The position numbers and the translations under genes are program-made. From the IMG/VR virus record IMGVR_UViG_3300031687_000022, positions 1 through 50,021 of that record: a DNA stretch of 50,021 bases. One strand, 5' to 3'. Of the stretch, positions 8,374 through 18,312 are shown one piece after another (position 1 is the stretch's first letter; every line of letters begins with the position of its first letter). Under the pieces are notes generated by a model. The model saw nothing but the letters and a program-made list of their open reading frames with translations. It searched no databases and was not told the DNA's origin. This DNA is from a virus.

Positions 8374-8407
8374 GATGGTAACGACACAAATGTCGTTACC
8401 ATCTTTT
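8374..8407 (+). terminator. Strong intrinsic terminator after the ssDNA-binding protein gene
   Basis: A perfect 13-bp stem (GATGGTAACGACA at 8374-8386 with its complement at 8391-8403) closes a CAAA loop and is followed by TTTT. It ends 12 nt before uvsX and would let the gp32-type gene be transcribed at a higher level than the genes behind it. Confidence 0.85.
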
Positions 8408-8419
8408 ATATAACAAAAC

Positions 8420-9409
8420 ATGGCAATTAAGAAAAAAGACTTTAACACTATTAAGGCTAAGTTTTCTAAACAAGCTAAATTCAAGGCAGATAAATTCTAC
8501 GATTTGGGTAAGGCGTTTTTAGATGCTACGGGTTTACCGGGACCGGCGATGGGACATATTAATATGTTCTTAGGACATTCGGATACGGGTAAAACCACGG
8601 CGTTAGTAAAAAGTGCGGTAGACGCACAAAAGAAGGGGATATTACCAGTATTCATTATTACCGAACAGAAATGGGATTTTCCACACGCGAGATTGATGGG
8701 GTTAGAAGTTGAAGAGGTGGTCGATGAAGAAACGGGTGAGATTGAATTTGACGGGTTTTTCCTATTCAATAATCACTTTGAATATATTGAACAAATCACT
8801 GACTATATAAACGAATTGTTGGACGCACAGGAAAAAGGTGAATTGGACTATGATTTATTATTTCTATGGGATTCCGTGGGGTCCATACCGTGTAAGATGA
8901 CGTGGGATGGTAAAGGAGGTAAACAACATAACGCCTCGACATTGGCTGATAAGATAGGTATGGGTATTAATCAAAGGATTTCAGGTTCTAGACGAACAGA
9001 CAAACCACATACCAACACACTATTAGTGGTAAATCAACCGTGGGTTGAGTTACCTGATAACCCATTTGGACAACCTAAGATTAAGGCTAAGGGTGGGGAA
9101 TCACTGTGGTTAAATTCAACATTAGTATTCTTATTTGGTAATCAAAAGAACGCGGGAATAACAAAGATTTCAGCGGTTAAGAATAAAAGGAAGATTAAAT
9201 TCGCTACGAGAACTAAGGTATCTATAATGAAAAATCACGTAAACGGATTAGGTTACGAAGATGGTAAGATTATGGTCACACCTCATGGGTTCTTAGCGGG
9301 TAAAGATGCTGCAGAGGAAAAGAAATCGGTTGAAAAATACAAAGAAGAGAATTCAGAATTTTGGAAAACACAATTAGGTGTTGACGGAGATTTCGGGTTT
9401 GATTTTTAG
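8420..9409 (+). CDS. uvsX: UvsX/RecA-family recombinase
   Basis: A 329-aa RecA-fold ATPase. The Walker A motif GHSDTGKTT is at residues 52-60. The Walker B strand is DYDLLFLWDSVGSIP at about 142-156. PHARLMGLEVEE and a final DNA-binding region (IKAKGGESLWLNS, about 225-240, the L2-like loop) are also present. UvsX polymerises on ssDNA coated by the gp32-type protein and carries out strand exchange, which in T4-like phages drives recombination-dependent replication. The length is slightly below T4 UvsX (about 390 aa), and the C-terminus ends DGDFGFDF without the long acidic extension. It follows the gp32-type gene, as in a functional replication cluster. No nearby loader gene (UvsY) is recognisable. 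Confidence 0.9.
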   Translation: MAIKKKDFNTIKAKFSKQAKFKADKFYDLGKAFLDATGLPGPAMGHINMFLGHSDTGKTTALVKSAVDAQKKGILPVFIITEQKWDFPHARLMGLEVEEVVDEETGEIEFDGFFLFNNHFEYIEQITDYINELLDAQEKGELDYDLLFLWDSVGSIPCKMTWDGKGGKQHNASTLADKIGMGINQRISGSRRTDKPHTNTLLVVNQPWVELPDNPFGQPKIKAKGGESLWLNSTLVFLFGNQKNAGITKISAVKNKRKIKFATRTKVSIMKNHVNGLGYEDGKIMVTPHGFLAGKDAAEEKKSVEKYKEENSEFWKTQLGVDGDFGFDF

Positions 9410-9451
9410 TAACAAACAAAAAAAGAAGTTGAACGTATATAGTGAGAATAC

Positions 9452-10477
9452 ATGAAAAATACATTAATTGTCGATGGAGACAATTTATTTAGAATTGGAT
9501 TTTACGGAGTTAAGAACTTTTACTCAAAAGGACAACACGTAGGTGCTATATATCACTTTTTAAATACACTTAAGAGACATCTTCAGACCTATAACTACAA
9601 CAAGATTGTTGTGTTTTGGGATGGGTCTGAAAATTCCTCTTTCAGAAGGAAACTATTTCTTCACTACAAAGATAATCGTAATTCAAGAAATTTAACGGAA
9701 GAACAACAAGAATCATTCACGACGCAAAGGAATCGGGTTAAACAATACTTAGAAGAGTTATTTGTTAGGCACGCGGAGTTCCAACTATGTGAGGCTGATG
9801 ATGCGGTTGCATTCTATTGTCAAAATTCGGAAGGAGAAAAGAAGGTAATATTCTCTTCGGATAAAGACTTAACCCAACTTATAAGTAATGAGGTGAGTAT
9901 CTATTCGCCAAGTAATTCCTATATGTATGAGAAGGGAGATAAAATCGTTTTAAATAAAATTGATTTCCCATCATATAATGTTGCTCTCACTAAAATCTTC
10001 GTCGGAGATAAGAGTGATAATATCGACGGGATACATTATTTAGGTGAAAAAACCTTTGTAACTTTATTTCCTGAGGTTTTGGAGAGAGAGTTAACGGTTG
10101 AGGAGATTATGGAAATGGCGGAAACCAAATTTAAGGAGGATAATAAGAATCGATTATTAGCTAACATATTAACGGGGAAGACTAAGAGAGGTGTATTTGG
10201 AGAAGAATTTACAGTAATAAATAAACAAATCGTGGATTTAACCGTACCTTTGTTGACTGATGATGCAAAAAATGATATCATTGAGTTAATAGAACAACCT
10301 ATGGACCCGAGTGGTCGTGGGTGGCAAAATCTAATTAAAATGATGCATGAAGATGGGTTATTTCAATTTTTACCAAGAAAAGATGACGGATGGACGGAGT
10401 TCTTCACTCCATTTCTGAAGTTAGCGAGAAACGAAAAACAAAAATTTAGTAATACAAACAAAAGAAGAAGAAAATGA
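9452..10477 (+). CDS. rnh: FEN-type 5'-3' exonuclease / RNase H
   Basis: A 341-aa PIN-like flap nuclease. TLIVDGDNLFRIGF (Asp at about residues 8 and 10), VVFWDGSENSSFRRKL, LCEADDAVAFYC and FSSDKDLTQLI supply the acidic metal ligands. FVGDKSDNIDGIHYLGEKT is the helix-hairpin DNA-binding element that follows them in this family. T4 RNase H, which removes RNA primers and flaps from lagging-strand fragments, has the same size and motif order. The basic tail FSNTNKRRRK could help DNA binding. The start codon is ATG at 9452, 42 nt after uvsX. The 3' end overlaps the next gene by 4 nt (ATGA), so the two are translationally coupled. Confidence 0.85.
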   Translation: MKNTLIVDGDNLFRIGFYGVKNFYSKGQHVGAIYHFLNTLKRHLQTYNYNKIVVFWDGSENSSFRRKLFLHYKDNRNSRNLTEEQQESFTTQRNRVKQYLEELFVRHAEFQLCEADDAVAFYCQNSEGEKKVIFSSDKDLTQLISNEVSIYSPSNSYMYEKGDKIVLNKIDFPSYNVALTKIFVGDKSDNIDGIHYLGEKTFVTLFPEVLERELTVEEIMEMAETKFKEDNKNRLLANILTGKTKRGVFGEEFTVINKQIVDLTVPLLTDDAKNDIIELIEQPMDPSGRGWQNLIKMMHEDGLFQFLPRKDDGWTEFFTPFLKLARNEKQKFSNTNKRRRK

Positions 10478-10923
10478 AACAAACAAAAGACGACAATTCA
10501 ACAAAGTTTGAATTCCTACTGAGATTAAATGATAATATTGTATGTCAAAGGTATTTTAATGTGAAGGGTCACAACCCTAAAATGATTAAATCTTTGGATT
10601 TACATGAAGAATTGGCTAGCGTTGTTGGGGAAATCCAACTCCAATTAATTGAGAAAACTCATAATTATATGTCAGAAAATGTCTCACAATATTATAGTGG
10701 ACGTGAAGATGAGGGTGAGATTGGGAATACGGATTTTTTCACTATTACGATACTTAAAGACGAAAAAACTTTAATTACTCGTTATTTTGAAGCTCACATC
10801 TACCCACCTAAGGTTAGATTTACGGTGGACATTAGACCGTCGTTGAGAAGAATTTTAAAAGGATTCACTGACGTATTGTCAGGTAGAAATCCTACTACAA
10901 ACTACTTAACTCAAGCTCTTTAA
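10474..10923 (+). CDS. Hypothetical protein in the replication cluster, 149 aa
   Basis: The ATG overlaps the stop of the exonuclease gene (ATGA), indicating translational coupling and possibly a joint role. The protein alternates strands and helices: KFEFLLRLNDNIVCQRYFNV near the start, a helical LHEELASVVGEIQLQLIEK, then strands around FFTITILKDEKTLITRYFEAHIY and a C-terminal helix. No catalytic pattern or known family is recognised. It lies between the flap nuclease and the helicase, so a replication accessory function is a reasonable but unproven guess. The N-terminal KQTKDD stretch is polar and probably disordered. Codon use is like that of the neighbours. Confidence 0.6.
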   Translation: MKQTKDDNSTKFEFLLRLNDNIVCQRYFNVKGHNPKMIKSLDLHEELASVVGEIQLQLIEKTHNYMSENVSQYYSGREDEGEIGNTDFFTITILKDEKTLITRYFEAHIYPPKVRFTVDIRPSLRRILKGFTDVLSGRNPTTNYLTQAL

Positions 10924-10926
10924 TAG

Positions 10927-10934
10927 TATTTATT
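10927..10934 (+). promoter_or_regulatory. TATTTATT motif before the helicase gene
   Basis: The motif lies 31 nt before ATG 10966, farther than the 13-18 nt seen at structural genes. It may be fortuitous in this AT-rich gap. Confidence 0.25.
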
Positions 10935-10965
10935 TCTTACAGGCAAGTAAAACAAAAACATAATT

Positions 10966-12348
10966 ATGAAGGATAAAAATTTCGGGTACCTAGGACATAC
11001 ATTCCAGATATCATTGTTGAATCTCTTAGTTGAAGATAAGAGATTTGCGACGACAATTATCGATGTAGTTGACCCAAGGTACTTTGATAATCAGTATTTT
11101 AAGTTAGTTGCTCAGATGATTAAAGAGTACCATAAAAAGTACGAAACATCCCCATCATATGAGGCTTTAGAACAAATAGCTAGATTAGAGGTAACACAGG
11201 AAATGGCTCAAAGAAATATCATGGATATGATAATTCAGATTAAGTCACATGAGGTATTAGATACTCTATTCACACAAGAAAAGGCTACTAAGTTCTGTAA
11301 GCAACAAGAGTTGGGTAAGGCAATGGTCAAGGTTAAAGAAATCATGGATAAAGGTGATTTTGAAAACTACGAGAAGGCGGAACAATACATTAGAGAGGCG
11401 TTACAGGTAGGTGAAAAGGATTTAGGGACACAGGATGTTTTTGACCATTTGGCTACCGTATTAGAAGATGACTACCGTCACCCAATTCCAATGGGGATTG
11501 ACGGAATCGATAACTTACTGAATGGTGGGTTAGCGAAGGGAGAGTTAGGGGTAATACTAGCACCTACAGGTGTTGGTAAGACAACGGTACTAACTAAAAT
11601 TGCGAATACCGCATATAATTTAGGGTATAATGTTCTTCAGATATTTTTCGAAGATAATCCTAAAATTATACAACGTAAACATTTCACGCTTTGGACTGGG
11701 ATTGCTCCTAGGGATTTGTCAGAACAAAGAGATGTTGTATTTGACAAAGTGAATGAGATTAAGGCTCAGAACAAAGGAAGGTTAATTTTAAAGAAACTTC
11801 CGTCGGATACGTTAACAATCCACCAAATTAAAAACCAGGTCCGAAAGATAATTGCAGAGGGAACAAAAATCGATTTGATTGTGTTTGACTACATTGATTG
11901 TGTCGCACCTGAGAAATCATTTAGTGGTGACGAATGGAAAAGTGAAGGGTCGGTGATGAGACAATTCGAGGCTATGTGTTACGAATTTGATATTGCTGCG
12001 TGGACTGCGACTCAAGGTAACCGAGCGTCTATTTCGTCTGAAGTGGTAACTATTGACCAAATGGGTGGTTCTATTAAGAAAGCACAAATTGGTCACGTAA
12101 TCATATCGATAGCGAAGTCATTACAACAAAAAGAATTGGGATTAGCTACCATCGCAATTACCAAAAGTAGATTAGGACAGGATGGTATTGTCTTTGAGAA
12201 TTGTAAGTTCGATAATGAATTAATCGATATCAGTACTGAACAGACGAATACGTTCTTAGGGTTCGAAGAAAACAAAGAAGAAAAACGTAGGGATAGAGTA
12301 ATCCAAGCGTTAGAACGAAGAAAACAAACATTAGATAATAAAGTATAA
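10966..12348 (+). CDS. gp41: Replicative DNA helicase, DnaB/gp41 family
   Basis: A 460-aa hexameric-type helicase. The N-terminal helical domain occupies about residues 1-150 and is followed by the RecA-like motor: [19 protein letters not shown], Walker [10 protein letters not shown] (199-207), and the Walker B strand [11 protein letters not shown] near 305. [11 protein letters not shown] carries the Q/R elements expected of motif H3/H4 and the sensor. It unwinds DNA ahead of the phage fork on the lagging-strand template and works with the primase encoded at 45071. Its length and motif order match T4 gp41. The C-terminal 40 residues ([20 protein letters not shown]) are charged and helical. 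It is followed after 17 nt by nrdB and no terminator is seen between them. Confidence 0.9.
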   Translation: MKDKNFGYLGHTFQISLLNLLVEDKRFATTIIDVVDPRYFDNQYFKLVAQMIKEYHKKYETSPSYEALEQIARLEVTQEMAQRNIMDMIIQIKSHEVLDTLFTQEKATKFCKQQELGKAMVKVKEIMDKGDFENYEKAEQYIREALQVGEKDLGTQDVFDHLATVLEDDYRHPIPMGIDGIDNLLNGGLAKGELGVILAPTGVGKTTVLTKIANTAYNLGYNVLQIFFEDNPKIIQRKHFTLWTGIAPRDLSEQRDVVFDKVNEIKAQNKGRLILKKLPSDTLTIHQIKNQVRKIIAEGTKIDLIVFDYIDCVAPEKSFSGDEWKSEGSVMRQFEAMCYEFDIAAWTATQGNRASISSEVVTIDQMGGSIKKAQIGHVIISIAKSLQQKELGLATIAITKSRLGQDGIVFENCKFDNELIDISTEQTNTFLGFEENKEEKRRDRVIQALERRKQTLDNKV

Positions 12349-12365
12349 AAAACATTAAAATTATT

Positions 12366-13349
12366 ATGGAGAACAACATAGAGCCAATATTAGAGGAGAA
12401 TAAAAGTCGTTTCGTACTATTTCCGATAGAGCATCACGACATATGGGATTGGTATAAAAATGCGGAGTCGTCGTTTTGGACGGCAGAGGAGATAGATTTA
12501 TCTGCGGACCTGAATGACTGGGACGGGTTAAATGATGGGGAACAACATTTTGTTAAAAATGTATTGGCGTTTTTCGCCGCGTCGGATGGGATTGTAAATG
12601 AAAATTTAGCGGAGAACTTCGTTAGTGAGGTACAATATACTGAGGCGAAATTCTTTTACGGATTTCAAATTATGATGGAGAATATCCATTCAGAGACATA
12701 CTCATTGTTAATCGATACGTATATCAAAGACAAAGAAGAGCAAAACAAACTATTCAATGCTATTGATACGATACCGGCGGTTAAGAAAAAGGCCGAATGG
12801 GCACTTAAATGGATTGAATCTCCGTCATTCGCGGAGAGATTAGTTGCGTTTGCTGCGGTAGAAGGGATTTTCTTTTCAGGGTCATTTTGTTCGATTTTTT
12901 GGTTAAAGAAGAGAGGATTGATGCCAGGTTTAAGTTTCTCGAATGAACTTATTTCTCGTGATGAGGCATTACATTGTGATTTTGCGGTTCACCTACATAA
13001 CGAACATTTAATTAACAAAGTTCCGACTGAGAGAATTAGAGAGATTTTACTTTCAGCGTTAGAGATAGAAAAAGAATTCATTTTAGAGTCGTTACCCGTA
13101 TCGTTAATCGGTATGAACTCAGACTTAATGAGACAATATTTAGAGTACGTAACGGACGGTCTGTTAGTATCATTAAAATGTGGAAAAGAATTTGGGGTGG
13201 AAAACCCATTTGATTTTATGCAGAACATCGCATTACAGAATAAGACTAATTTCTTTGAGAAGAGAGTGGCGGAATATTCTAAGAGTGGTGTTGGAGATAA
13301 AGAAAGTAGTTCATTGGTAGACCCATTTGCGTTTGACGGGGATTTTTAA
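12366..13349 (+). CDS. nrdB: Ribonucleotide reductase class Ia, small subunit
   Basis: A 327-aa R2 subunit that houses the diiron-tyrosyl radical cofactor. Asp74 (FFAASDG), Glu105 and His108 in MENIHSETY fit the first metal-ligand set, with Tyr112 in the position of the radical tyrosine. The second set is expected in [11 protein letters not shown] and [15 protein letters not shown], where the Glu and His ligands are visible. The C-terminus ([12 protein letters not shown]) resembles the tail that docks into the large subunit. It supplies deoxynucleotides for phage replication together with nrdA, 8 nt downstream. The order nrdB-nrdA is opposite to that in many bacteria. There is no sign of an intron or truncation. 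Confidence 0.95.
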   Translation: MENNIEPILEENKSRFVLFPIEHHDIWDWYKNAESSFWTAEEIDLSADLNDWDGLNDGEQHFVKNVLAFFAASDGIVNENLAENFVSEVQYTEAKFFYGFQIMMENIHSETYSLLIDTYIKDKEEQNKLFNAIDTIPAVKKKAEWALKWIESPSFAERLVAFAAVEGIFFSGSFCSIFWLKKRGLMPGLSFSNELISRDEALHCDFAVHLHNEHLINKVPTERIREILLSALEIEKEFILESLPVSLIGMNSDLMRQYLEYVTDGLLVSLKCGKEFGVENPFDFMQNIALQNKTNFFEKRVAEYSKSGVGDKESSSLVDPFAFDGDF

Positions 13350-13357
13350 AAAAAGAT

Positions 13358-15829
13358 ATGAGTAATATGAAAGTAATAAAGAGAGATGGTTCTACGGACA
13401 CAGTTCGTTTAGATAAAATCACACTAAGAATAAAAAAACAAACATATGGGTTAAATATGGATTATGTTGATTACAACGCAGTAGCGATTAAAGTAATCAC
13501 GGGTCTATATGACGGGGTAACTACGGATGAGTTAGACAACTTAGCCTCAGAGACTGCGGCTTCGATGACTACCATTCACCCTGACTATTCAATATTGGCG
13601 GCTCGTTTATCGATAACGGCATTGTATAAGAACATTGATAAAAATTTTACGTCGGTCGCGAAAACATTATATACGTATGTGGAACCTAAGACAGGTTTAC
13701 AGGCGGGTATGATTTCAGATGGGACGTATTCGGTAATTGAAAAACATGGTGATGAACTGAACAAGATGATTGTTCACGACCGTGACTTTAATTTTGATTA
13801 TTTCGGGTTTAAAACTTTAGAGAAGTCTTACCTATTAAAAGTTAACGGTAACGTTGCTGAGACACCACAACACCTATATATGAGAGTTGCGGTGGGTATA
13901 TGGGGTGATAATTTAGTTGAGGTTGAAAGAACGTATAATATGTTATCAACGGGAGTTATGACACACGCAACCCCAACACTATTTAATGCTGGTACTAAAA
14001 GACCTCAATTATCGTCATGTTTCCTGTTGGATGTTGACGAAGATTCTATTAGAGGAATTTATAAAACATTGGCTGACTGTGCTGCGATTTCACAATCTGC
14101 TGGTGGTATAGGAATTAACATTCATAAGATACGAGCTAAAGGGGCGTACATAAAGGGTACTAACGGTACGTCTAATGGTATTGTTCCAATGTTAAAAGTC
14201 TTTAACGAGACTGCTCGTTATGTGGACCAAGGTGGTGGTAAGAGAAAAGGGTCGATTGCGGTTTATATTGAACCATGGCATGCCGACATCTTTGACTTCT
14301 TAGAGTTAAGAAAGAATCACGGTAAAGAAGAGATGAGAGCGAGGGATTTATTCTTAGCAATGTGGACTGCGGATTTATTTATGAAGAGAGTTTCGGAAAA
14401 TGGTAAGTGGACACTCTTCTCGCCTGACGAAGTTCCCGGATTGATAGACGCATATGACGACGGTGAAGATAAGAAATTCACCCTTTTATATGAGCAATAT
14501 GAGTCGGAAGGTAAAGGTAGAACGATAATGGCCCGAGAGTTATGGGCTAAGATAATAGAGTCTCAGATTGAGACAGGAACGCCTTATATGTTATATAAGG
14601 ACGCCGCGAATGCTAAGTCAAACCAAAAGAACTTGGGAACTATCAAGTCGTCAAACTTATGTACTGAAATATTGGAATATACCGATAAAGATGAAACTGC
14701 GGTTTGTAATTTAGCCTCGATAGCACTACCAAAAATGGTTGAAATACCTACGGGTAAGGTTCGTTCACAAAACAAAGAGTTAAGAACGTTTGATTTTGAT
14801 ATGTTATATGAGGTTGCGTATAGGACCACTATTAACCTTAACCAAGTGATTGATATTAATTATTACCCAACACCTGAGACTAAGAAGTCTAACTTTAGAC
14901 ACCGTCCAATAGGTATAGGTATTCAAGGGTTAGCTGACGTATTTGCAATGTTAGGGTTACCGTTCGAATCTGAGGGGGCGAGTCAACTAAATAAAGAAAT
15001 ATTTGAAACAATATACTTTGCTGGTGTGGTAGCATCCAATGATATGGCAAAAAAACACGGACATTACGAGACCTTTAGAGGTTCTCCGATGTCTGAAGGT
15101 AAATTTCAGTTTGATATGTGGGGTGTTTCGGCAGACCAACTATCAGGACGATGGGATTGGGAAACACTAAGAGGTGAAGTAGTGGAACACGGGGTTAGAA
15201 ACTCATTATTATTAGCCCCAATGCCGACGGCATCTACTGCTCAGATATTGGGTAATAACGAATGTTTTGAACCATTTACCGCTAATATATATAAGAGAAA
15301 TACTTTGTCTGGTGAGTTTGTAATAATTAATAAGCACTTAATCCAAGATTTAGTTGCTTTGGGTGTGTGGAATGAAAATGTTAGATTACAGATGTTTGCG
15401 GGTAACGGTTCGGTACAACACATTAATGAAATACCTCAAGAGGTTAAGGATAGATATAAGACGGTATGGGAATTATCCCAAAGAGGACTTATTGATATGG
15501 CGGCTGATAGGGGGATATTTATTGACCAATCACAATCAATGAATTTATTTATGGAGGATGTAAACGCGGCTAAGTTGACTGCGGCTCATATGCATGGATG
15601 GAAAAAGGGATTAAAGACGGGTATGTATTACCTTAGAACAAGGCCAAAAACAGAAGCACTTAAAGGGTTAGGTATCGATATGACTAAAATCAAAGAGATT
15701 CCAAAGGAAGAGGTAAAGATTGTGTCGGCACTGCCGGAGCAAATTACGATTAAAACTGATGAACAATTATTAAAGGATATGGTGTGTTCACTGGATAATC
15801 CTGATGATTGTGAGGCTTGTGGGTCATAA
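13358..15829 (+). CDS. nrdA: Ribonucleotide reductase class Ia, large subunit
   Basis: An 823-aa R1 subunit. An ATP-cone begins at [18 protein letters not shown]. The redox-active Cys is at 221 (SSCFLLDV), the catalytic N-L-C-T-E block has Cys435, and the partner Cys is at 450 (TAVCNLAS). [21 protein letters not shown] is a typical late motif. The C-terminus ends CEACGS, the swinging CxxC that is re-reduced by thioredoxin or glutaredoxin. Reduction of ribonucleotides occurs in the cytoplasm as a complex with NrdB. The ATP-cone implies allosteric activity control by ATP/dATP, in contrast to many phage enzymes that have lost it; whether it is functional is not shown. No intein is present. A terminator follows. 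Confidence 0.95.
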   Translation: MSNMKVIKRDGSTDTVRLDKITLRIKKQTYGLNMDYVDYNAVAIKVITGLYDGVTTDELDNLASETAASMTTIHPDYSILAARLSITALYKNIDKNFTSVAKTLYTYVEPKTGLQAGMISDGTYSVIEKHGDELNKMIVHDRDFNFDYFGFKTLEKSYLLKVNGNVAETPQHLYMRVAVGIWGDNLVEVERTYNMLSTGVMTHATPTLFNAGTKRPQLSSCFLLDVDEDSIRGIYKTLADCAAISQSAGGIGINIHKIRAKGAYIKGTNGTSNGIVPMLKVFNETARYVDQGGGKRKGSIAVYIEPWHADIFDFLELRKNHGKEEMRARDLFLAMWTADLFMKRVSENGKWTLFSPDEVPGLIDAYDDGEDKKFTLLYEQYESEGKGRTIMARELWAKIIESQIETGTPYMLYKDAANAKSNQKNLGTIKSSNLCTEILEYTDKDETAVCNLASIALPKMVEIPTGKVRSQNKELRTFDFDMLYEVAYRTTINLNQVIDINYYPTPETKKSNFRHRPIGIGIQGLADVFAMLGLPFESEGASQLNKEIFETIYFAGVVASNDMAKKHGHYETFRGSPMSEGKFQFDMWGVSADQLSGRWDWETLRGEVVEHGVRNSLLLAPMPTASTAQILGNNECFEPFTANIYKRNTLSGEFVIINKHLIQDLVALGVWNENVRLQMFAGNGSVQHINEIPQEVKDRYKTVWELSQRGLIDMAADRGIFIDQSQSMNLFMEDVNAAKLTAAHMHGWKKGLKTGMYYLRTRPKTEALKGLGIDMTKIKEIPKEEVKIVSALPEQITIKTDEQLLKDMVCSLDNPDDCEACGS

Positions 15830-15848
15830 AATGATAATAATATAATGT

Positions 15849-15877
15849 AAGGGGATGTGAAAACATTCCCTTTTTTT
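15849..15877 (+). terminator. Intrinsic terminator after nrdA
   Basis: AAGGGGATGT (15849-15858) pairs with ACATTCCCTT (15863-15872), with one G-T wobble and a GAAA tetraloop, followed by seven T (15871-15877). It separates the early-type metabolic genes from the late structural operon. Confidence 0.85.
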
Positions 15878-15917
15878 ATTAAAACTATTTAAAAACCTAA
15901 AAAAAGAGTTAGTTTAA

Positions 15918-15925
15918 TATTTATA
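15918..15925 (+). promoter_or_regulatory. TATTTATA motif before the baseplate operon
   Basis: The motif sits 15 nt before the gp25 start, just downstream of the nrdA terminator, where a promoter for the structural operon would be expected. See also 5302, 18292, 26859, 34418 and 42232. Confidence 0.5.
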
Positions 15926-15940
15926 TAGAAACAGTAAATA

Positions 15941-16399
15941 ATGGCAGACGCATTTAATTTTGGGATTAACTTTCCATTTACCGAATCTAAGGACGGAAAG
16001 TACTTAGACCTTACCTCGACTAGTGGTGATGAAGTTAGAGCGTCATTAATACATTTATTATTGACACGAAAAGGTAGTAGGTATTATTTACCATCGTTTG
16101 GAACAAAATTATATGAGTATCTTTTTGAGCCAATGGACCAATCGACATTTACTAAAATGCAGACTGAGGTTACTGAGTCGGTTAGGGAATTCTTACCGAA
16201 CGTAACTATAAATAAAATAGAGGTAACTCCGTACTTAGATACTGAGGAATCGCCTGGGGAATATGTTACTGGGTTGGACGAAAGACTTTATAGGTCGGCT
16301 GCCGATGGTACGGAAGAGTATACAGTAAAACTAAGGATTGACTATTCAAGTAATTATGGTCAGTTCAAACAAAGGGATTATGTTATAATTAATTTATAA
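15941..16399 (+). CDS. gp25: Baseplate wedge protein, gp25/GPW family
   Basis: A 152-aa protein with the family pattern: an N-terminal strand FNFGINFPFTESKDG, the helix EVRASLIHLLLTRKGSRYYLPSFG, then LYEYLFEPMD and a later VREFLPNVTINKIEV. These are hallmarks of the gp25-like wedge component, the most conserved baseplate protein of contractile tails. It initiates sheath polymerisation and connects to gp6. It starts the late operon behind a terminator and a TATTTATA motif, and gp6 follows one base after its stop. A 35-residue insertion around DTEESPGEYVTGLDERLYRS is longer than in the T4 protein. Confidence is high because of both sequence and context. Confidence 0.88.
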   Translation: MADAFNFGINFPFTESKDGKYLDLTSTSGDEVRASLIHLLLTRKGSRYYLPSFGTKLYEYLFEPMDQSTFTKMQTEVTESVREFLPNVTINKIEVTPYLDTEESPGEYVTGLDERLYRSAADGTEEYTVKLRIDYSSNYGQFKQRDYVIINL

Positions 16400-16400
16400 A

Positions 16401-18236
16401 ATGGCAGAAAGAATATCATACACAGAAAGAGACTTTTTAGGGTTAAGAAATGAGTTAGTTAACTTAACTAAAGAGTATTATCCTGATTTAATTCAGAACT
16501 ATAACGATGCGTCTTTATACTCAGTATTTTTAGACATGAATGCCGCTATCGGGGATAACTTACATTATCATATTGATAGAACGATGCAGGAGACGGTATT
16601 GGATTTTGCTCAGCAAAAACAGTCGATATATAATATTGCCAGAACGTATGGTTTAAAATTACCTGGAAAGAGACCATCGGTTTCTTTAGTTGATTTTACT
16701 ATTACGGTACCGGTTTCGGGGGATAAGGAAGATGCTAGGTATTTGGGGTTACTTTCACGAGGAGCTCAAATAACGGGTGGTGGTGAGATATTTGAAACTG
16801 TTTACGATATTGATTTCTCTTCTCCATATGACCTTAAGGGTAATCCAAATAGAACTAAAATTCCGATTATAGATGCGAGTGGTAATATCACGGCATACAA
16901 TATGACGAAAAGAGAGGTTGTTGTTAATGGAGTTACTAAGGTTTTTAAAAAAGTTATTAGACCAACGGATGTTAAACCATTCGCGAAGATATATTTACCT
17001 GACAATGATGTTTTGGGTATTGTTGGGGTAATTGAAAAACAAGGGACTACGTTCACTGCGATTCCATCGGATTCTGACTTCTTATCGTCAAAGACTAAGT
17101 GGGAGGAAGTTAAGAGTTTATCTCAGGACAGAGTTTTTGTACCTGACTATACATCACCTTCAGACCAACCAGGTTTAGTTAGGGGAAAATATAAGACTGT
17201 TAATCGAAGATTCATTAATGAGTTCACACCTGAAGGGTTTTCATTTTTAACCTTTGGTGGTGGTAATACATCCGCTCAGGACCAATTTGACACATTTGTT
17301 GATTTAGATGGCAATTATGACCTATTGGATTTCACGAATAACCTATCATTAGGTAGGTCACTTAAACCAAACACGACACTTTTCATTAAGTATCGAATAG
17401 GTGGTGGTATCACATCGAATGTTGGTGTTGGATTATTGTCAGGGTTAGGTGATTATGACTTAACGATGACGGGACCGTCACAAACAGTAAATACGAAAGT
17501 AATTAACTCTCTAAGAGGTGCGAATGTAACTGCCGCTATTGGTGGTGCCGACAAACCTTCGTTGGAAGAAGTTAGAAATATGGTAGCGTTTAACTTTGCG
17601 GCTCAAGAGAGAGCGGTAACACTTAATGATTACCGAATATTAATTAAGACCATGCCAGCAAAATACGGGGCACCTTCAAAGGTTACCGTATATGAGGAGG
17701 ACAATAAGATACGTATTAACCTACTTTCTTATGATTCTAATGGTAACTTAACCTCTAAGGTCTCAAATGTCCTTAGACAGAACATTGCTGAATACCTTTC
17801 GGAATTTAGAATGATAAATGATTATATCGAAACTGAGGTTGCAGAAATCATCGACTTAGGTATTGAAATTGATGTTATATTGGATAAGAAAGTAAATCAA
17901 ACGGAAATCATCTCTAAGATAATCACGGAGGTTACTGACTTTATGGATATTGATGGGAGAGACTTAGGTGAGCATTTATTTGCAGGTGAACTAAGACAAT
18001 TAATTAATTCACAATCGGGAGTTGTTAACATTACGGATTTACGTATGGTTAATAAGACTAGTGAGGGATATTCGGATAGTAAAACGGCACAATCATATGT
18101 GGATGAAGATACTCAACAGATTAGGTTATCGGACGAGACTCTATATATGAGAAGTAACCAAATTTATCAAATCAGATTCCCTAAGAAGGATATTGTAGTT
18201 AGAGTTAAAACACTTTCAGCTCCAATCGTTGGATAA
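16401..18236 (+). CDS. gp6: Baseplate wedge protein, gp6/gpJ-like
   Basis: A 611-aa protein. The N-terminal ISYTERDFLGLRNELVNL, then DASLYSVFLDMNAAIGDNLHYHIDR and QSIYNIARTYGLKLPGKRPS, is the characteristic start of gp6-like (baseplate J type) wedge proteins. The C-terminal third (LEEVRNMVAFNFAAQERAVTLNDYRILI, then GIEIDVILDKKVNQTEIISKI) matches the conserved core that dimerises to form the inner ring of the baseplate. It pairs with gp25 immediately upstream, as in T4-like and other contractile systems. Its size is close to T4 gp6 (about 660 aa). The structural role is secure, although details of the middle region (residues about 150-330) are not recognisable. Confidence 0.88.
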   Translation: MAERISYTERDFLGLRNELVNLTKEYYPDLIQNYNDASLYSVFLDMNAAIGDNLHYHIDRTMQETVLDFAQQKQSIYNIARTYGLKLPGKRPSVSLVDFTITVPVSGDKEDARYLGLLSRGAQITGGGEIFETVYDIDFSSPYDLKGNPNRTKIPIIDASGNITAYNMTKREVVVNGVTKVFKKVIRPTDVKPFAKIYLPDNDVLGIVGVIEKQGTTFTAIPSDSDFLSSKTKWEEVKSLSQDRVFVPDYTSPSDQPGLVRGKYKTVNRRFINEFTPEGFSFLTFGGGNTSAQDQFDTFVDLDGNYDLLDFTNNLSLGRSLKPNTTLFIKYRIGGGITSNVGVGLLSGLGDYDLTMTGPSQTVNTKVINSLRGANVTAAIGGADKPSLEEVRNMVAFNFAAQERAVTLNDYRILIKTMPAKYGAPSKVTVYEEDNKIRINLLSYDSNGNLTSKVSNVLRQNIAEYLSEFRMINDYIETEVAEIIDLGIEIDVILDKKVNQTEIISKIITEVTDFMDIDGRDLGEHLFAGELRQLINSQSGVVNITDLRMVNKTSEGYSDSKTAQSYVDEDTQQIRLSDETLYMRSNQIYQIRFPKKDIVVRVKTLSAPIVG

Positions 18237-18291
18237 TCTTTACTAAGTACATAGATTTACTATTTTTCTAAAGAGAAAATACGCCAAACAG

Positions 18292-18299
18292 TATTTATT
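18292..18299 (+). promoter_or_regulatory. TATTTATT motif before the 1422-aa tail gene
   Basis: Located 13 nt before ATG 18313, the same spacing as at 5302 and 42232. Confidence 0.45.
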
Positions 18300-18312
18300 T
18301 AAAAGAAGAATT

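Noticed and set aside
13358-15829. Intein or intron in nrdA or nrdB
   Set aside because: Both frames are uninterrupted, of normal length, and the catalytic blocks follow at the expected spacing.
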